A DNA stretch of 64,000 nucleotides, taken from contig CAZEHA010000009.1 in assembly GCA_964511665.1 (NCBI GenBank), forward strand, positions 1 through 64,000, given 5' to 3'. Positions 28,801 to 39,013 of the stretch are shown here, piece by piece. Position 1 is the stretch's first letter. Each line of letters starts with the position of its first letter. The position numbers were made by a program, and so were the translations under genes. Below the pieces are notes generated by a model. That model had not been told where the DNA came from, made no database searches, and was given only the letters and a program-made list of their open reading frames with translations. Origin of the DNA: JAGOEF01 sp964511665 (GTDB taxonomy: Bacteria > Bacteroidota > Bacteroidia > Bacteroidales > ML635J-15).

Positions 28801-31800
28801 GTATGAACCCCAACGCTAAATGGTTCCACCGCATCGTTGGTAACCGAAAGTATATCGCAATTATCGAAAGTAGTTGGTGTTCCCAAATCTACCCCGCTGG
28901 CCGTACACAAATCAGCATCGGTATTCACCAATACATCGGCAGGGCAGTTAATTACCGGNNNNNNNNNNNNNNNNNNNNNNNNNNNNNNNNNNNNNNNNNN
29001 NNNNNNNNNNNNNNNNNNNNNNNNNNNNNNNNNNNNNNNNNNNNNNNNNNNNNNNNNNTACACAAATCAGCATCGGTATTCACCAATACATCGGCAGGGC
29101 AGTTAATTACCGGCGATTGAACATCGGTGATGGTAGCCGTATAGTTGCACGATGCGGTATTTCCCGATGCATCGGTTGCGGTCCAAGTTATTTCGGTTAT
29201 GCCGGTGTTTAGTTCAACACCATGCAAACTACCCGTTCCTTCGCCGGTAGTGGCGCCCGATAATTCATAAGTAATAGTTGCTCCGGGGCAATTGTCGCTA
29301 AAATCAGGATCGGTTTCTATGGTCTGAATGTATGTAACGTTTATTTCTGCAAAATAATCATTAAGCAAAGGGTCAGCCCAGAGTCCCCATAAATCGGGAA
29401 GGGAAATGATTCTAAAAGTATTAATACCGCCTGCGATATAATTATTGCTGTTTAAGCTCATTGCTACAATATTTTGTGCCGATGATCCTGTGCAATTATA
29501 CCATGCCGGAGTTTGGAACGAAGGTGCTTCTAAGCCATTAAATTGGGTTGTATGTAAGAACCCCGGAAAGAACTCAGGCCCAACACTAAATGTTAATTGA
29601 ACATCGGTTACGATTCCCGATTCTGTATCTGTCCAGTTGAACCCCACGTTATCGTAGTAATTCACCCACGATGTGTTTTCCTGTCCCGGGTCGCATTCAA
29701 ACAAATTAACAAGATTGTCAATAGTGATAGGATATGTTTTTTGAACTACCTTAACCGGATTGTTAACGGAGTAATAGCAATTAGCAGTATCGGTAAACTG
29801 TTCAAAGTTTTCGGGGCAGCTAATTACCGGGGGCGTATTATCAATAATCAATACATCGAAACTGCAGGTATCGGTATTTCCGGCATTATCGGTAGTTACA
29901 AAAGTGTTGGTTGTGTTACCCACAGGGAAAAACGACCCGGTAGGCAAACCTTCGATTTGAGCTGTATAGGTGGTTTCCCATTGAATCCGTATTTTTCCGG
30001 GGCCTTCGTTTACCCCCACACTTGTAGATGCATCGTAAACACCACCTATGTAACCCGATCCGCCGCCGGCGTTATTACCGGCACCGCCGCCATAATAACC
30101 GCCTCCGCCGCCACAAAATGTGTTTACACTCGCTGTATTGCTCCCTCCCAAGCCGAATGAACCCGGATACCACCCCGAGCTACCGCCCTCTGTTTGGGTC
30201 CCTCCCCCTCCGAAATTTCCGGTTCCACCGGTTCCTGAGAGGCCACCACCATCTCCACCATTGCTGTAACAGCAGGCACCGCCTCCACCACCGGCAACAA
30301 TTACTCTGTCGTAGAGGCTGTTGCCAGCTTTTCGCACATCAGAAGCACCGCCGCCGCTTCCCCTAATACCATTGCTTCCTCCATAACCTGCACCACCTCC
30401 GTTAAAAGCTTCTTGGCGGCTTGCACCCGAGTTAGATGGGCCATGCTGACCTACATAAACATATAGAGTTTCGCCCGGAGTAACAGCCAGTTTTCCGGTT
30501 GAGTATCCACCCAAACCTCCAATGCCAATACTTGCCTGATATTGTCCGTTACCACCCTGCGCTCCATAAGCTTCAATTTCGATGTAATTAACCCCTTCGG
30601 GGACTACCCATGTTTGTTCTGCGCCCGTATAATCGAACTCCTCGGTTCCTGTTGTAGCGACAAAACAATTATCGGTGGCCACCGGATAGGAATAATGAAC
30701 GATGGCACCGCAAGCTCCCGGGTCGTTGTTTTGAGTTATATTGGCAGGGCAAGTTATCTGGGGATTTTCGGTATCGTTTACGGTAACTTCGAATGTGCAC
30801 AAATCTGAACCGGCAATATTATTGGCTGTAACATTTACTACAGTTGTTCCCACAGGGAAAAACGATCCCGATTCGTGAGAGTAGCTTAATGAAGGCGGAG
30901 GTGTTCCCGTGGCTGTTGCAGCAGCAAAACTAACGATTGCACCACAAGAACCCATGTCGTTGGAAACTATTATGTTTTCGGGGCATGTAACTATCGGAGC
31001 AGTGGCAATGGGGTCTATCCCTTCAGTGTATTCGTAGGCTCCCATATCAACTATCAGGTTTTGGATTCTTACGGCGCCTCGTATGTCGGTTGATTGTGTT
31101 ACATAGCTGTTTTCTCCTGTGTTAATGCATGGCGACAAATCAAGAAGACGATAGTCGTGATTTTCGGGGTTGGCGAAAACAGGGTTGTCCGAAATATTTC
31201 CTGTTCCGGGAGGTAATGGAATGCTGTTGCAATGAATCATGCTGATATTATTCTCGCGATAGTTCGAAACATTTTCAGATGTATTGTAGTTGAATTGTAA
31301 AATACAATTTCGATATTCACCGCCATTAATTACGTGGCCAACACCACCGTAGTTCAATGCTTTGTTTCCAACAAAAGTGCAGCCCGTAAAGAACACTCCC
31401 TGCGAGCCCCAGAAACTTCCCCAATCGACAAATGCCCCGCCCCCACCTGCTGTGCAATATGGTGCATAGTTATTGGCAATCAGACAGTTGGTAAATCTGC
31501 CCCGATGGTATATTCGTATTCCGCCCCCCCCTTGATTAAACGACGTAGAGTTCAATGTAGTCTGGTTTCCGGTAATTTCACAATTAATAAATTCGGCACC
31601 TGCCCCGCAATTTACCACATTTACACCTGCGCCGGAACCCGAGCACAAATTGTTTTTTATTACCGAATTTACTACAACAGTATTATTTAATCCAGGGTTC
31701 ACCTCGGGCCCCATCATGGTGATGCCGCCCCCGCCTTTAGCAAAATTGTATTTAATAACCAGATTTTGCAGTAAGGGCGATTGCGATTCTATCATAAGGC

Positions 31801-32353
31801 CACCCCCTTGTGTGTCGGGAGTAGTTTCTGCGTTGGCGTTACCGCCGGTAATGGTAAATCCGTCGAGAATGGAGGCCTGAGTAAGTGCCGGACTGATGTC
31901 AGACGATAACCTGAATACATGGTAGCAATTTTCTTCGTTGTTTGAAAAGCTTAACGATATACCCGATCCGGAACAAATATCATCGCCATTCAAGTCGCCG
32001 CTCAATATGGTTTCGTTTTCACCGCCTTCGCCAAAATCGACACGCTGATCGACTGCTGTTTCGGTTCCGGCAAAACCACCGTAAATGGCAACTCCCTCAA
32101 TCAGCCTGAAATGCCGGTTGCGCGCATCGCCACCCAATCCATAATCGTAAGTTGGTGTATAGGTACCCCGCGCCACCCAAATTTCATCTCCCGAAACGGC
32201 AACATCCAACGCATCCTGCAACGAGAGAAAAGCATTTTCCCAGCTGCTGCCATTGTGGGTACCTGTTGCGTCATATTTTACATAAATAGTGGCTGAAACA
32301 CAAAATTGCACACTGAGTACAACAGATATGATTAAAAAATATATTTTATTCAT
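25824..32353 (-). CDS. Giant HYR-repeat T9SS surface protein, interrupted by an assembly gap
   Basis: One gene shown as two frames because 100 N lie at 28959-29058. The N-terminus has a signal peptide (MNKIYFLIISVVLSVQFCVSA), then a right-handed beta-helix-like domain to about residue 445 (IYVKYDATGTHNGSSWENA; repeated FTNCLIANN-type turns). HYR domains of about 79 residues follow (I.CP.ni.v..d...C.a...PxaxDNC... VPVG.t.itWT..D.nGN...C.QtvtV.D). The first HYRs are interrupted by a glycine-rich domain and by another insertion; about a dozen regular HYRs follow. The last ~85 residues (AIPNPFSEFSTIGFYL to LKPGTYIIRL) are a T9SS sorting domain. Merging the two gap flanks by their 55-base overlap gives an open frame of 2,124 codons, a minimum size. 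Probably an adhesin; binding partner unknown. Confidence 0.85.
27286..28958. repeat. Near-identical 711-bp tandem repeat inside the HYR gene
   Basis: Two complete units (27286-27996 and 27997-28707) and 251 bases of a third (to the gap) appear identical at the DNA level. Each unit encodes three HYR domains (3 x 79 residues). Outside this stretch, the HYR domains are much more diverged, so the amplification is recent. Confidence 0.9.
28959..29058. other. Assembly gap of exactly 100 N
   Basis: The 55 bases before the gap (28904-28958) are identical to the 55 after it (29059-29113). This is what two contig ends in a de Bruijn graph look like when a tandem repeat could not be resolved. The gap length is therefore a placeholder. 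Confidence 0.95.
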
Positions 32354-32396
32354 AAATCAATATATTATGTTAATAATAAAAAGCAAAGTGTTTATA

Positions 32397-32404
32397 CAAA
32401 TATA
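32397..32404 (-). promoter_or_regulatory. -7 promoter element for the HYR gene
   Basis: On the minus strand TATATTTG (TAnnTTTG) lies 43 bases upstream of the HYR gene start. No clear -33 TTG. Confidence 0.35.
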
Positions 32405-32452
32405 GCAAATTTATATTTGATTTAAAAACTATTTTATTACGGGAATATTTTG

Positions 32453-32485
32453 TTGTGCGGTAAGTGGCTATTATTACTATTTTTG
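32453..32485 (+). promoter_or_regulatory. Promoter of the glycyl-tRNA synthetase gene
   Basis: TTG at 32453-32455 and TATTTTTG at 32478-32485 with a 22-base spacer fit the -33/-7 pattern; the ATG at 32502 is 16 bases further, so the leader is very short. Confidence 0.5.
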
Positions 32486-32501
32486 CCCAAAACTTACGAA
32501 T

Positions 32502-34037
32502 ATGAGCGGAGAAGAATTATTCAAAAAACTGATATCGCATTGTAAAGAATACGGTTTTATTTTTCAGTCGAGTGAGATATACGATGGTTTAAGCGCGGTG
32601 TACGACTATGGCCAAAATGGTGCAGCACTCAAAAACAACATACGCGACTACTGGTGGCGGGCAATGACCCAGATGAACGAAGAAGTGGTGGGCATCGATG
32701 CGGCCATATTTATGCATCCCACTGTGTGGAAAGCTTCGGGCCATGTTGATGCATTCAACGACCCGCTTATCGACAACAAAGATTCGAAGAAACGCTATCG
32801 TGCCGATGTGCTCATTGAAGACTATATTCTGAAACTCGAAGATAAAATCGAAAAGGAAGTTGAAAAAGCTGCCAAGCGCTTTGGCGATAGTTTCGATGCC
32901 ACAATGTTCCGCTCTACCAATGCACGGGTGCTTGAGTATTCGTCGAAAATTGATACAGTGCGGGCAAAAATGATTGGTGCTTTCGAAGGCAGCGATTTAC
33001 AGGCGGTGAAAGCCCTCATCGAAGAGTTGGGTATTGTGTGCCCCGTGTCGGGATCGCGCAACTGGACCGATGTGCGGCAGTTTAATCTGATGTTCGACAC
33101 CAAGATGGGTTCGGTAGCCGAAGGTGCCGATGTTATCTACCTGCGCCCCGAAACAGCTCAGGGCATTTTTGTAAATTTTCTGAACGTGATGAAAACCGGT
33201 CGCATGAAGCTTCCGTTTGGTATTGCACAAACCGGAAAGGCTTTCCGCAACGAAATTGTGGCGCGGCAGTTTATCTTCCGCATGCGCGAGTTCGAACAAA
33301 TGGAGATGCAATACTTTGTGAAGCCAGGCACCGAGCTCGAATGGTTCGAACAATGGCGCGAAAAACGCATGAAATGGCATCATTCGTTTGGTTTCGATAC
33401 GGCCAAATACCGCTGGCACAAACACGACAAGCTGGCGCACTATGCCAATGCCGCCTACGACATCGAATTCGATTTTCCGTTTGGGTTTAAAGAAATCGAA
33501 GGTATTCACTCGCGTACCGATTTCGATTTGATGAAGCATCAGGAATTTTCGGGCAAAAAAATGAATTATTTCGACCCCGAAACCAACGAAAGCTTTGTGC
33601 CGTATGTGGTTGAAACATCTATTGGTCTCGACCGCACTTTTCTGATGCTGATGTCGGCCGCCTACTGCGAAGAACAGGTGGGCGACGAAACCCGTGTGGT
33701 ACTTCGTATTCCGGCTCCGCTGGCACCGGTAAAAGCAGCTATTATGCCATTGGTGAAAAAAGACGGACTACCCGAAATAGCCCGGCAGATTATCGACGGA
33801 CTTAAGTACGACGTGGTGTGCCAGTACGACGAGAAAGACTCCATCGGGCGCCGATACCGCCGTCAGGATGCTGTGGGCACACCCTTCTGTATCACGGTTG
33901 ACCACCAAACCACCACCGACAACACCGTAACCATACGCTACCGCGACAGCATGCAGCAGGAGCGCGTGGCTATTGATGCCCTCGGAGATATTATCCGCGA
34001 AAAAACCGATATCAGGAATATGCTGAAGATGCTGTAA
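32502..34037 (+). CDS. glyQS: Glycyl-tRNA synthetase (alpha2 type)
   Basis: 511 residues, the usual length of the dimeric class II enzyme. It charges tRNA-Gly. Seen: FKKLISHCKEYGFIFQSSEIYDG at the start, class II motif 2 at GKAFRNEI.ARQFIFRMREFEQMEMQ near 246-272, RPETAQGIFVNF near 215, motif 3 (VVETSIGLDRTFLM) near 370, and a C-terminal anticodon-binding domain (PLAPVKAAIMPLVKK, DEKDSIGRRYRRQD). The single-chain form rules out the GlyQ/GlyS tetramer. Monocistronic by orientation of its upstream neighbour. Confidence 0.95.
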   Translation: MSGEELFKKLISHCKEYGFIFQSSEIYDGLSAVYDYGQNGAALKNNIRDYWWRAMTQMNEEVVGIDAAIFMHPTVWKASGHVDAFNDPLIDNKDSKKRYRADVLIEDYILKLEDKIEKEVEKAAKRFGDSFDATMFRSTNARVLEYSSKIDTVRAKMIGAFEGSDLQAVKALIEELGIVCPVSGSRNWTDVRQFNLMFDTKMGSVAEGADVIYLRPETAQGIFVNFLNVMKTGRMKLPFGIAQTGKAFRNEIVARQFIFRMREFEQMEMQYFVKPGTELEWFEQWREKRMKWHHSFGFDTAKYRWHKHDKLAHYANAAYDIEFDFPFGFKEIEGIHSRTDFDLMKHQEFSGKKMNYFDPETNESFVPYVVETSIGLDRTFLMLMSAAYCEEQVGDETRVVLRIPAPLAPVKAAIMPLVKKDGLPEIARQIIDGLKYDVVCQYDEKDSIGRRYRRQDAVGTPFCITVDHQTTTDNTVTIRYRDSMQQERVAIDALGDIIREKTDIRNMLKML

Positions 34038-34102
34038 AGGGGGTATTAAGTTCGACAACACATAACCTAAACATTGTCTCTGAAATAAAACCTCATACGC
34101 CC

Positions 34103-35133
34103 ATGAAACCTATCATCATCCTCGCAATTATCGGTTTGCTGGCATGCTCATCGCCACAGAATGCGAATAACAACACTCAGGACAAGGCAGCGGCTGAAAC
34201 CGAAGAATGCAGCAATTTGTATGCGTTTCAAGATTACTTTGTTGACCTCAACGAGAACAATGCCGTGCTGATTGATGGCATTCCGGCGCAACACTTTAAA
34301 AACTGCTCGAAATATGCGCACCGGTTCCGGAACATAGTGGCCGATTCGGTGTACCTTAACGGGAAGACCTATAACGTTGATAAAAACAAGGCAAAAGGCA
34401 TATACAACATCAACATTTTTGAAGAGGGCAAGCAATTAGCTACCATAAAACTACCTGTAGAAAGGCCGCTACCCGAGGTTCACGAGTACTCCATTTATCT
34501 GCTGCCGTATCAGAACGACATCATCATGTTTATGGAAGACATGTACACCACCCAGTATACCATTTGTAAATACAATGCCGGCGGAACCGAAATCATGCGC
34601 ACGGAGCTTGAGCACACCTACATTACCCACCCTGAACCCAACACCAACGAGTACAATCGATACCTGTATTTTCACGGCCTTACCCATTCGCAGATGATTT
34701 TTAGCTCACATATTGCCTTTGCCGAAAAAAACAAAACCATTACAGCCTGATTGGCATTGTTTCGAAAGAGGGCGACTGTTTTCTGGTTCAAATGACCGAC
34801 AACACCCAATTCACATTCGATTTACCCAATAGCGAACCGGCCTGCGATTTTATTTTACAGGGACATTTGCTGTACATTGCCAATTACCATCCGATTGCCA
34901 CCGGCTCGAGCCTGCACTGCTTCGACATGAGCACCGGAAAAATGAAGTGGACTGCCGATGTAAAGCAAATTAATGCCTCGCACTCGGAGTATTATAACAT
35001 GGTGACACTGAGCATGTATAAGAATAAAATAATCATGGAAGGCAACGAAGCCTATGGCGATTATTTACAATTGTTTGATGCTGAAACGGGTAAACGACTG
35101 GCTGAATTCGGCGATTTCATCGATGTGAAATAA
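34103..35133 (+). CDS. Lipoprotein of beta-propeller type, interrupted by a -1 frameshift
   Basis: Two frames form one protein. The first (34103-34750) starts with a lipobox (IIGLLACSS) and runs in frame to AEKNKTITA-stop. From the A-run at 34725-34731 the -1 frame continues without a break (NHYSLIGIVSKEGDC, then QFTFDLP to FGDFIDVK) to 35133, giving about 343 residues. The repeated short beta motifs, with SLHCFDMSTGKMKW and LQLFDAETGKRL near the end, look like PQQ/propeller blades. The switch point is A_AAA_AAC, in the register of a -1 slippery heptamer, so programmed frameshifting, a one-base loss or a sequencing error are all possible. Function unknown. Confidence 0.7.
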
Positions 35134-35180
35134 TGCTTTACAAATTTGAATTCCGTTAACAAAACAAATAATTACGCGAT

Positions 35181-35486
35181 ATGAATCCACTCGAAGTTTT
35201 TCAAAAGGAGGCTCCCGAAGTTGCCGTAGCATTCAACGGTTTAATAGAAGCCTTAAAAAACACCGCCGGCCTCGACGCCAAAACCAAACAACTGGTGTAC
35301 ATTGGTATCAAGGCGTCGATGGGCGACACCACCGCCATTTATCACCACGTTCCCATGGCAAAAAAACTGGGCGCTACCCGCGACGAAATACGCGACACAA
35401 TTCTGATTACCCTGTCGGTATGCGGACTAAAAGGCGTTGCCTCGTGCCTCCCGACAGCCCTTGAAGTGTACGACAAAACCGAGTAA
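35181..35486 (+). CDS. Carboxymuconolactone decarboxylase/AhpD-like small protein
   Basis: 101 residues, all helical, with the CMD-domain pattern: LDAKTKQLVYIGIKASMGDTTAIYHHVPMAKKLGATRDEIRDTI. The AhpD-like redox motif E-x5-C-x2-C-x3-H is not present: only the His pair (YHH) remains, and the single Cys residues lie later (VCGLKGVASC). So peroxidase partner activity is doubtful; gamma-carboxymuconolactone decarboxylase activity is also not implied by the fold alone. It stands alone between the frameshifted lipoprotein and the efflux operon. Confidence 0.75.
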   Translation: MNPLEVFQKEAPEVAVAFNGLIEALKNTAGLDAKTKQLVYIGIKASMGDTTAIYHHVPMAKKLGATRDEIRDTILITLSVCGLKGVASCLPTALEVYDKTE

Positions 35487-35611
35487 TATAAAAATGTAAA
35501 AAGTCAGAAGTCAAATGTCAAATGCTTTGTGAACGGTTTTTACGGAAGTGGTTGTTTTCGATAATAGCATTCTCATTTAACACTAGATATTTGACCTGTT
35601 ATTGTTCTCCC

Positions 35612-35911
35612 CTAAAAACACACATCCACATTCCACACGCTCACACTCAACAACTCATCTTTGTTGAATGCATTCCGGTTATACTCCTTTAGGGCTTCAA
35701 TAAGGGCTGCTGCAGCTGCATCGTCGATGGCCTGCACAAATACAACGTTGTTGTAGCCCGGCCATACGGCATTGTTCATCCGGTGATTTCCCAATGGCAA
35801 CCGCACCGCTACATTGTCGAGAATCTGATATCCTGCTACAGATGCATTGTCGAGGATTTCGGTAACAATATGCGTTGTGCTTACATTGCACGAAATATAC
35901 ACGGCTTTCAT
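35612..35911 (-). CDS. PII-like transporter-associated protein (PG0541-like)
   Basis: 99 residues with an alternating beta-alpha-beta pattern (KAVYISCNVSTTHIVTEILD, NNVVFVQAIDDAAAAALIEALKEYN) like the small PII-fold proteins that sit beside RND pumps in Bacteroidota. It lies four bases downstream of the RND pump gene and on the same strand, so it is the last gene of the TetR-TolC-MFP-RND operon. A regulatory role on the pump is inferred from position and fold. It lacks the long T-loop of GlnB. Confidence 0.6.
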   Translation of the reverse strand: MKAVYISCNVSTTHIVTEILDNASVAGYQILDNVAVRLPLGNHRMNNAVWPGYNNVVFVQAIDDAAAAALIEALKEYNRNAFNKDELLSVSVWNVDVCF

Positions 35912-35915
35912 AGGC

Positions 35916-38900
35916 TTATCGGTTTTTTTCTTTTTTTAGTTCGCGTTGGTGCAGGCTCAGGTAAATGCAGGGTACCAAATAGAGAGTAATCAGCATCGAC
36001 ACCAGCAAACCGCCTATAAGTGTAATGGCCAGCGGTACCCAAAGCTGCGACCCCATGCTTTTGCTGAATGCCATGGGTATCATGGCCAGAATGGTTGTGA
36101 GCGAGGTCATAAGAACAGGGCGCAGCCGCGAACGACCGGCTTGCACAGCAGCCGAAGTAATGGAATAGCCGCGTGCCTGCAGCAGCCGGGTGTAATCGAC
36201 CAGTACAATGCCGTTGTTTACCACAATGCCGAGAAGCATGATAACACCAACAAAAGTTACAATATTCAAATCGATTCCCGTTACAATGAACCCGAAAATT
36301 ACTCCAACCAAAGCAAAGGGTATGGCAAACAGAATAATGAAAGGCATTTTCAACGATTCAAACTGCGATGCCATTACCATGAAAACCAACAGAATGCCAA
36401 TAATGAAAATGTAATTGAGGTTGCCAAACGATTCTTCCTGATCGGTAATTTTACCACCAATGGCAACCCTCACGTCGGGGTCGGTTTCGGTTTCGGCAAT
36501 CATGCTTCGTAAGATTGTGGCGGCTTCGCTCAGGGCTGTGTTGTGCAAATTGGCGCCTACGCTTACAATACGTGATTGCGTTTCGTGCTTAATTTCGAGA
36601 GGGCCATACGAAACCCTGATGTCGGCCACGTCGCTCAGCAAAACCTGATTGCCCCGCAGAGTGGTAATGTTTAGTTTCTTCAGATCTTCGAGGCTGTTTC
36701 TGCTGCTTTTTTCGACACGCACCATAATATTGTACTCCTCGCCACCTTCCGACAGTTTGCCGGCACCTGCACCGTAAACACTTTGTCGTACCTGCAGGGC
36801 AATCATCGCAGTGTTTAATCCCAGTGCCGAAGCTTTTTCGCGGTCAATGGCAATTTCGTATTCCTGTTTGCCCAAATCAATCGATGTTTCTACATCGGTA
36901 AACGCCGGATGTTGCTTTAGTTTTTCGGCAAATAGCAAGGCTGTGGCATTTATTTTATCGAAATCTTTACCGCTTATTTTCAGTTCTACAGGTTTGTAGT
37001 TGCCGAGCAGCATATTTTGAAGCATCGATCCGCCGGTAACCTGAAAACTCTCGATTTCGGGTATTTCGGCAAGGCGCTGCCTGATAACTTCGGCTATTTC
37101 CTGTGCCGAACGGCTGCGGTGTTGAGGCAGACACAGGTGAGCACTAATGGTAGCGCGGTTTTTGCCTTCTTTAAACCCAATGCCGGTAAGCAGGTTCGAT
37201 TCGGTTTGCCCCACAACCGTATATTGCGAAGTAATTTCGGGTATTTCGTCAAAGTATATCTGCTCAACCATTTTGGCAATGCGCTCGGTTTCTTCAACCC
37301 CTGTTCCAACTTCGGTTTCGATATTGGTAATTACATCACCCGCATCGAGGTCGGGTATGTAGTTGGTTCCCATGCCCGAAAACAGGTATATCGATAGGGC
37401 AAACAATGCCAGTGCAACCGTAATGGTGATGTATTTTACCTGTATGATTTTTTTCAAGCTGCGGGCATAGAAATTTTCGAGGCGTGTAAACAGATGTTCG
37501 CTCCATGCATACATAAGTGTGCGGCGTGTTTCGCCTTGTTTTGCCTGTAGCAATACCGAGGCCAGCATAGGAGTGAGGCTCAGCGAAACAATAAGCGAGG
37601 CAGCCATGGTAATGGTTACCAAAATAGCAAGCTGTTTGAACAATGTTCCCACAATGCCGCCGGTAAACATCAGCGGAATAAACACACAAATGGTGGTGAG
37701 CGTTGAGGCTGCAATGGCGGTTCCCATTTCAGATGTTCCAAACACGGCCGCCTGTTTGGGTCTGGCTCCGTTTTCGATGTGTCGTGTTATGTTTTCGAGA
37801 ACAACAATGGTGTTGTCAACCACCATACCAATGGCAATTATCAGCGATATCAGCGAAAAAATATTGATGGTATATCCCAAAATTTTCATCGAAATAAATG
37901 CCACAATAAGCGAAACAGGAATGGTGAAAATTACAATAAGGCTGCTGCGTACTTCACGCAGAAACAAAAACACCACCAGCACCACAAACAAAGCTGCATA
38001 CAAAATTGTGCTGCTCAGGCTGTTGGTTACTTCGTGAATAATTTCGGCACTGTCGAAAACAATTTCGGCCTTTATATCGGGAGGTAGCTTTTGCAGTATT
38101 TTTTTCATTTCGGCAGTTATACCGCGATACACTACATAGGTATTGGCATCGGTTTGTTTCTGAACAAAAAGCGCTACTGCCGTTTTGCCCATGCTATATG
38201 CCTTTTCGTCTTTTTCGCGATAGCCATCGCTTACTGTAGCCACATCGCGCAGTCTCACTATGCGGTTTGCAAACGATATCAGTGCAATGTTTTCTATTTC
38301 GTCGATACTGTGCAGTTCGCCCGGTATGCGAATGGCAAAGTCGTATTTGTCGAATTTGATATTGCCGCCCGGAATGCTCAGGTTTTCGGCCTGCAACACG
38401 GTGCTTATTTGGGCAATACTCATGTTGTATGCTTTCAGTTTTGCCGGATCGACACAGATGCTTATTTCGCGCGATGGCTGAGCAATAATAAAGGCTGAAC
38501 CCACTCCATCGACTTTTTTCAGCGGGTCGATAATTTGTTCGTATGCAATTTTTTCGAGCCCGACAAAACTTTCGTCAGCCTGAATGGTAAACACCACCAC
38601 CGGTATCATCGAGCTGTTTATTTTCATGATATACGGATTCTTGGCATCGGCAGGCAGCCGGCTTTTTGCCAATTCCATCAGGTCGCGCGCCGAATTGGCT
38701 GCAGCGGTAACATCGGTACCCCAGTCGAACTGCAGCGAAATAAGCGATACGTTTTCGCGCGACGACGACGTGAGTTTTTTCAATCGCTCGGTTCCCGAAA
38801 GCATCACCTCGAGTGGATTGGTAACCTGCTTTTCTACATCCTCGGCCGAGGCTCCCGGATAAATGGTTATTACTGTAATGGCAGGCAGCTCAACCGATGG

Positions 38901-39011
38901 TAACAAATCGCGCGGCAGTGTTTGCATGGCAAATACGCCAAACAAAAGCACAGCCGTGAATATCATGGCAGTAGTAACGGGTCGCTGTACTGTTAGCTTG
39001 GGCAGAAACAT
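35916..39011 (-). CDS. RND-family efflux transporter (AcrB/HAE1-like inner-membrane pump)
   Basis: About 1,031 residues with 12 membrane helices and two large periplasmic loops. The start is FLPKLTVQRPVTTAMIFTAVLLFG; GASAEDVEKQVTNPLE lies near 53, GMVVDNTIVVLENI near 395-408 (proton-relay region with the first Asp kept and the second replaced by Asn), and GIVVNNGIVLVDYTRL in the second half. The ATG at 39011 is chosen over TTG 39017; it lies two bases after the adaptor gene stop. It should export hydrophobic or cationic compounds through the adjacent TolC-type channel. Confidence 0.92.
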   Translation of the reverse strand: MFLPKLTVQRPVTTAMIFTAVLLFGVFAMQTLPRDLLPSVELPAITVITIYPGASAEDVEKQVTNPLEVMLSGTERLKKLTSSSRENVSLISLQFDWGTDVTAAANSARDLMELAKSRLPADAKNPYIMKINSSMIPVVVFTIQADESFVGLEKIAYEQIIDPLKKVDGVGSAFIIAQPSREISICVDPAKLKAYNMSIAQISTVLQAENLSIPGGNIKFDKYDFAIRIPGELHSIDEIENIALISFANRIVRLRDVATVSDGYREKDEKAYSMGKTAVALFVQKQTDANTYVVYRGITAEMKKILQKLPPDIKAEIVFDSAEIIHEVTNSLSSTILYAALFVVLVVFLFLREVRSSLIVIFTIPVSLIVAFISMKILGYTINIFSLISLIIAIGMVVDNTIVVLENITRHIENGARPKQAAVFGTSEMGTAIAASTLTTICVFIPLMFTGGIVGTLFKQLAILVTITMAASLIVSLSLTPMLASVLLQAKQGETRRTLMYAWSEHLFTRLENFYARSLKKIIQVKYITITVALALFALSIYLFSGMGTNYIPDLDAGDVITNIETEVGTGVEETERIAKMVEQIYFDEIPEITSQYTVVGQTESNLLTGIGFKEGKNRATISAHLCLPQHRSRSAQEIAEVIRQRLAEIPEIESFQVTGGSMLQNMLLGNYKPVELKISGKDFDKINATALLFAEKLKQHPAFTDVETSIDLGKQEYEIAIDREKASALGLNTAMIALQVRQSVYGAGAGKLSEGGEEYNIMVRVEKSSRNSLEDLKKLNITTLRGNQVLLSDVADIRVSYGPLEIKHETQSRIVSVGANLHNTALSEAATILRSMIAETETDPDVRVAIGGKITDQEESFGNLNYIFIIGILLVFMVMASQFESLKMPFIILFAIPFALVGVIFGFIVTGIDLNIVTFVGVIMLLGIVVNNGIVLVDYTRLLQARGYSITSAAVQAGRSRLRPVLMTSLTTILAMIPMAFSKSMGSQLWVPLAITLIGGLLVSMLITLYLVPCIYLSLHQRELKKEKNR

Positions 39012-39013
39012 AA

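Noticed and set aside
27327..29120. Repeated plus-strand reading frames opposite the HYR gene
   Set aside because: They recur every 711 bases because they are the reverse complement of the repeat; the minus strand holds the coherent HYR protein.
25824..32353. Two separate HYR genes
   Set aside because: The upstream part has a signal peptide and no sorting domain, the downstream part has a sorting domain and no start, and the 55-base overlap joins them in frame.
35181..35486. AhpD alkylhydroperoxidase
   Set aside because: The CxxC redox pair of AhpD is absent.
35497..35600. Direct repeats of AAGTCA-type units
   Set aside because: AGTCAG, AAGTCAAATGTCAAATG and a TTTGAC copy 60 bases on are short and irregular; such runs are common between Bacteroidota genes and show no CRISPR-like regularity.
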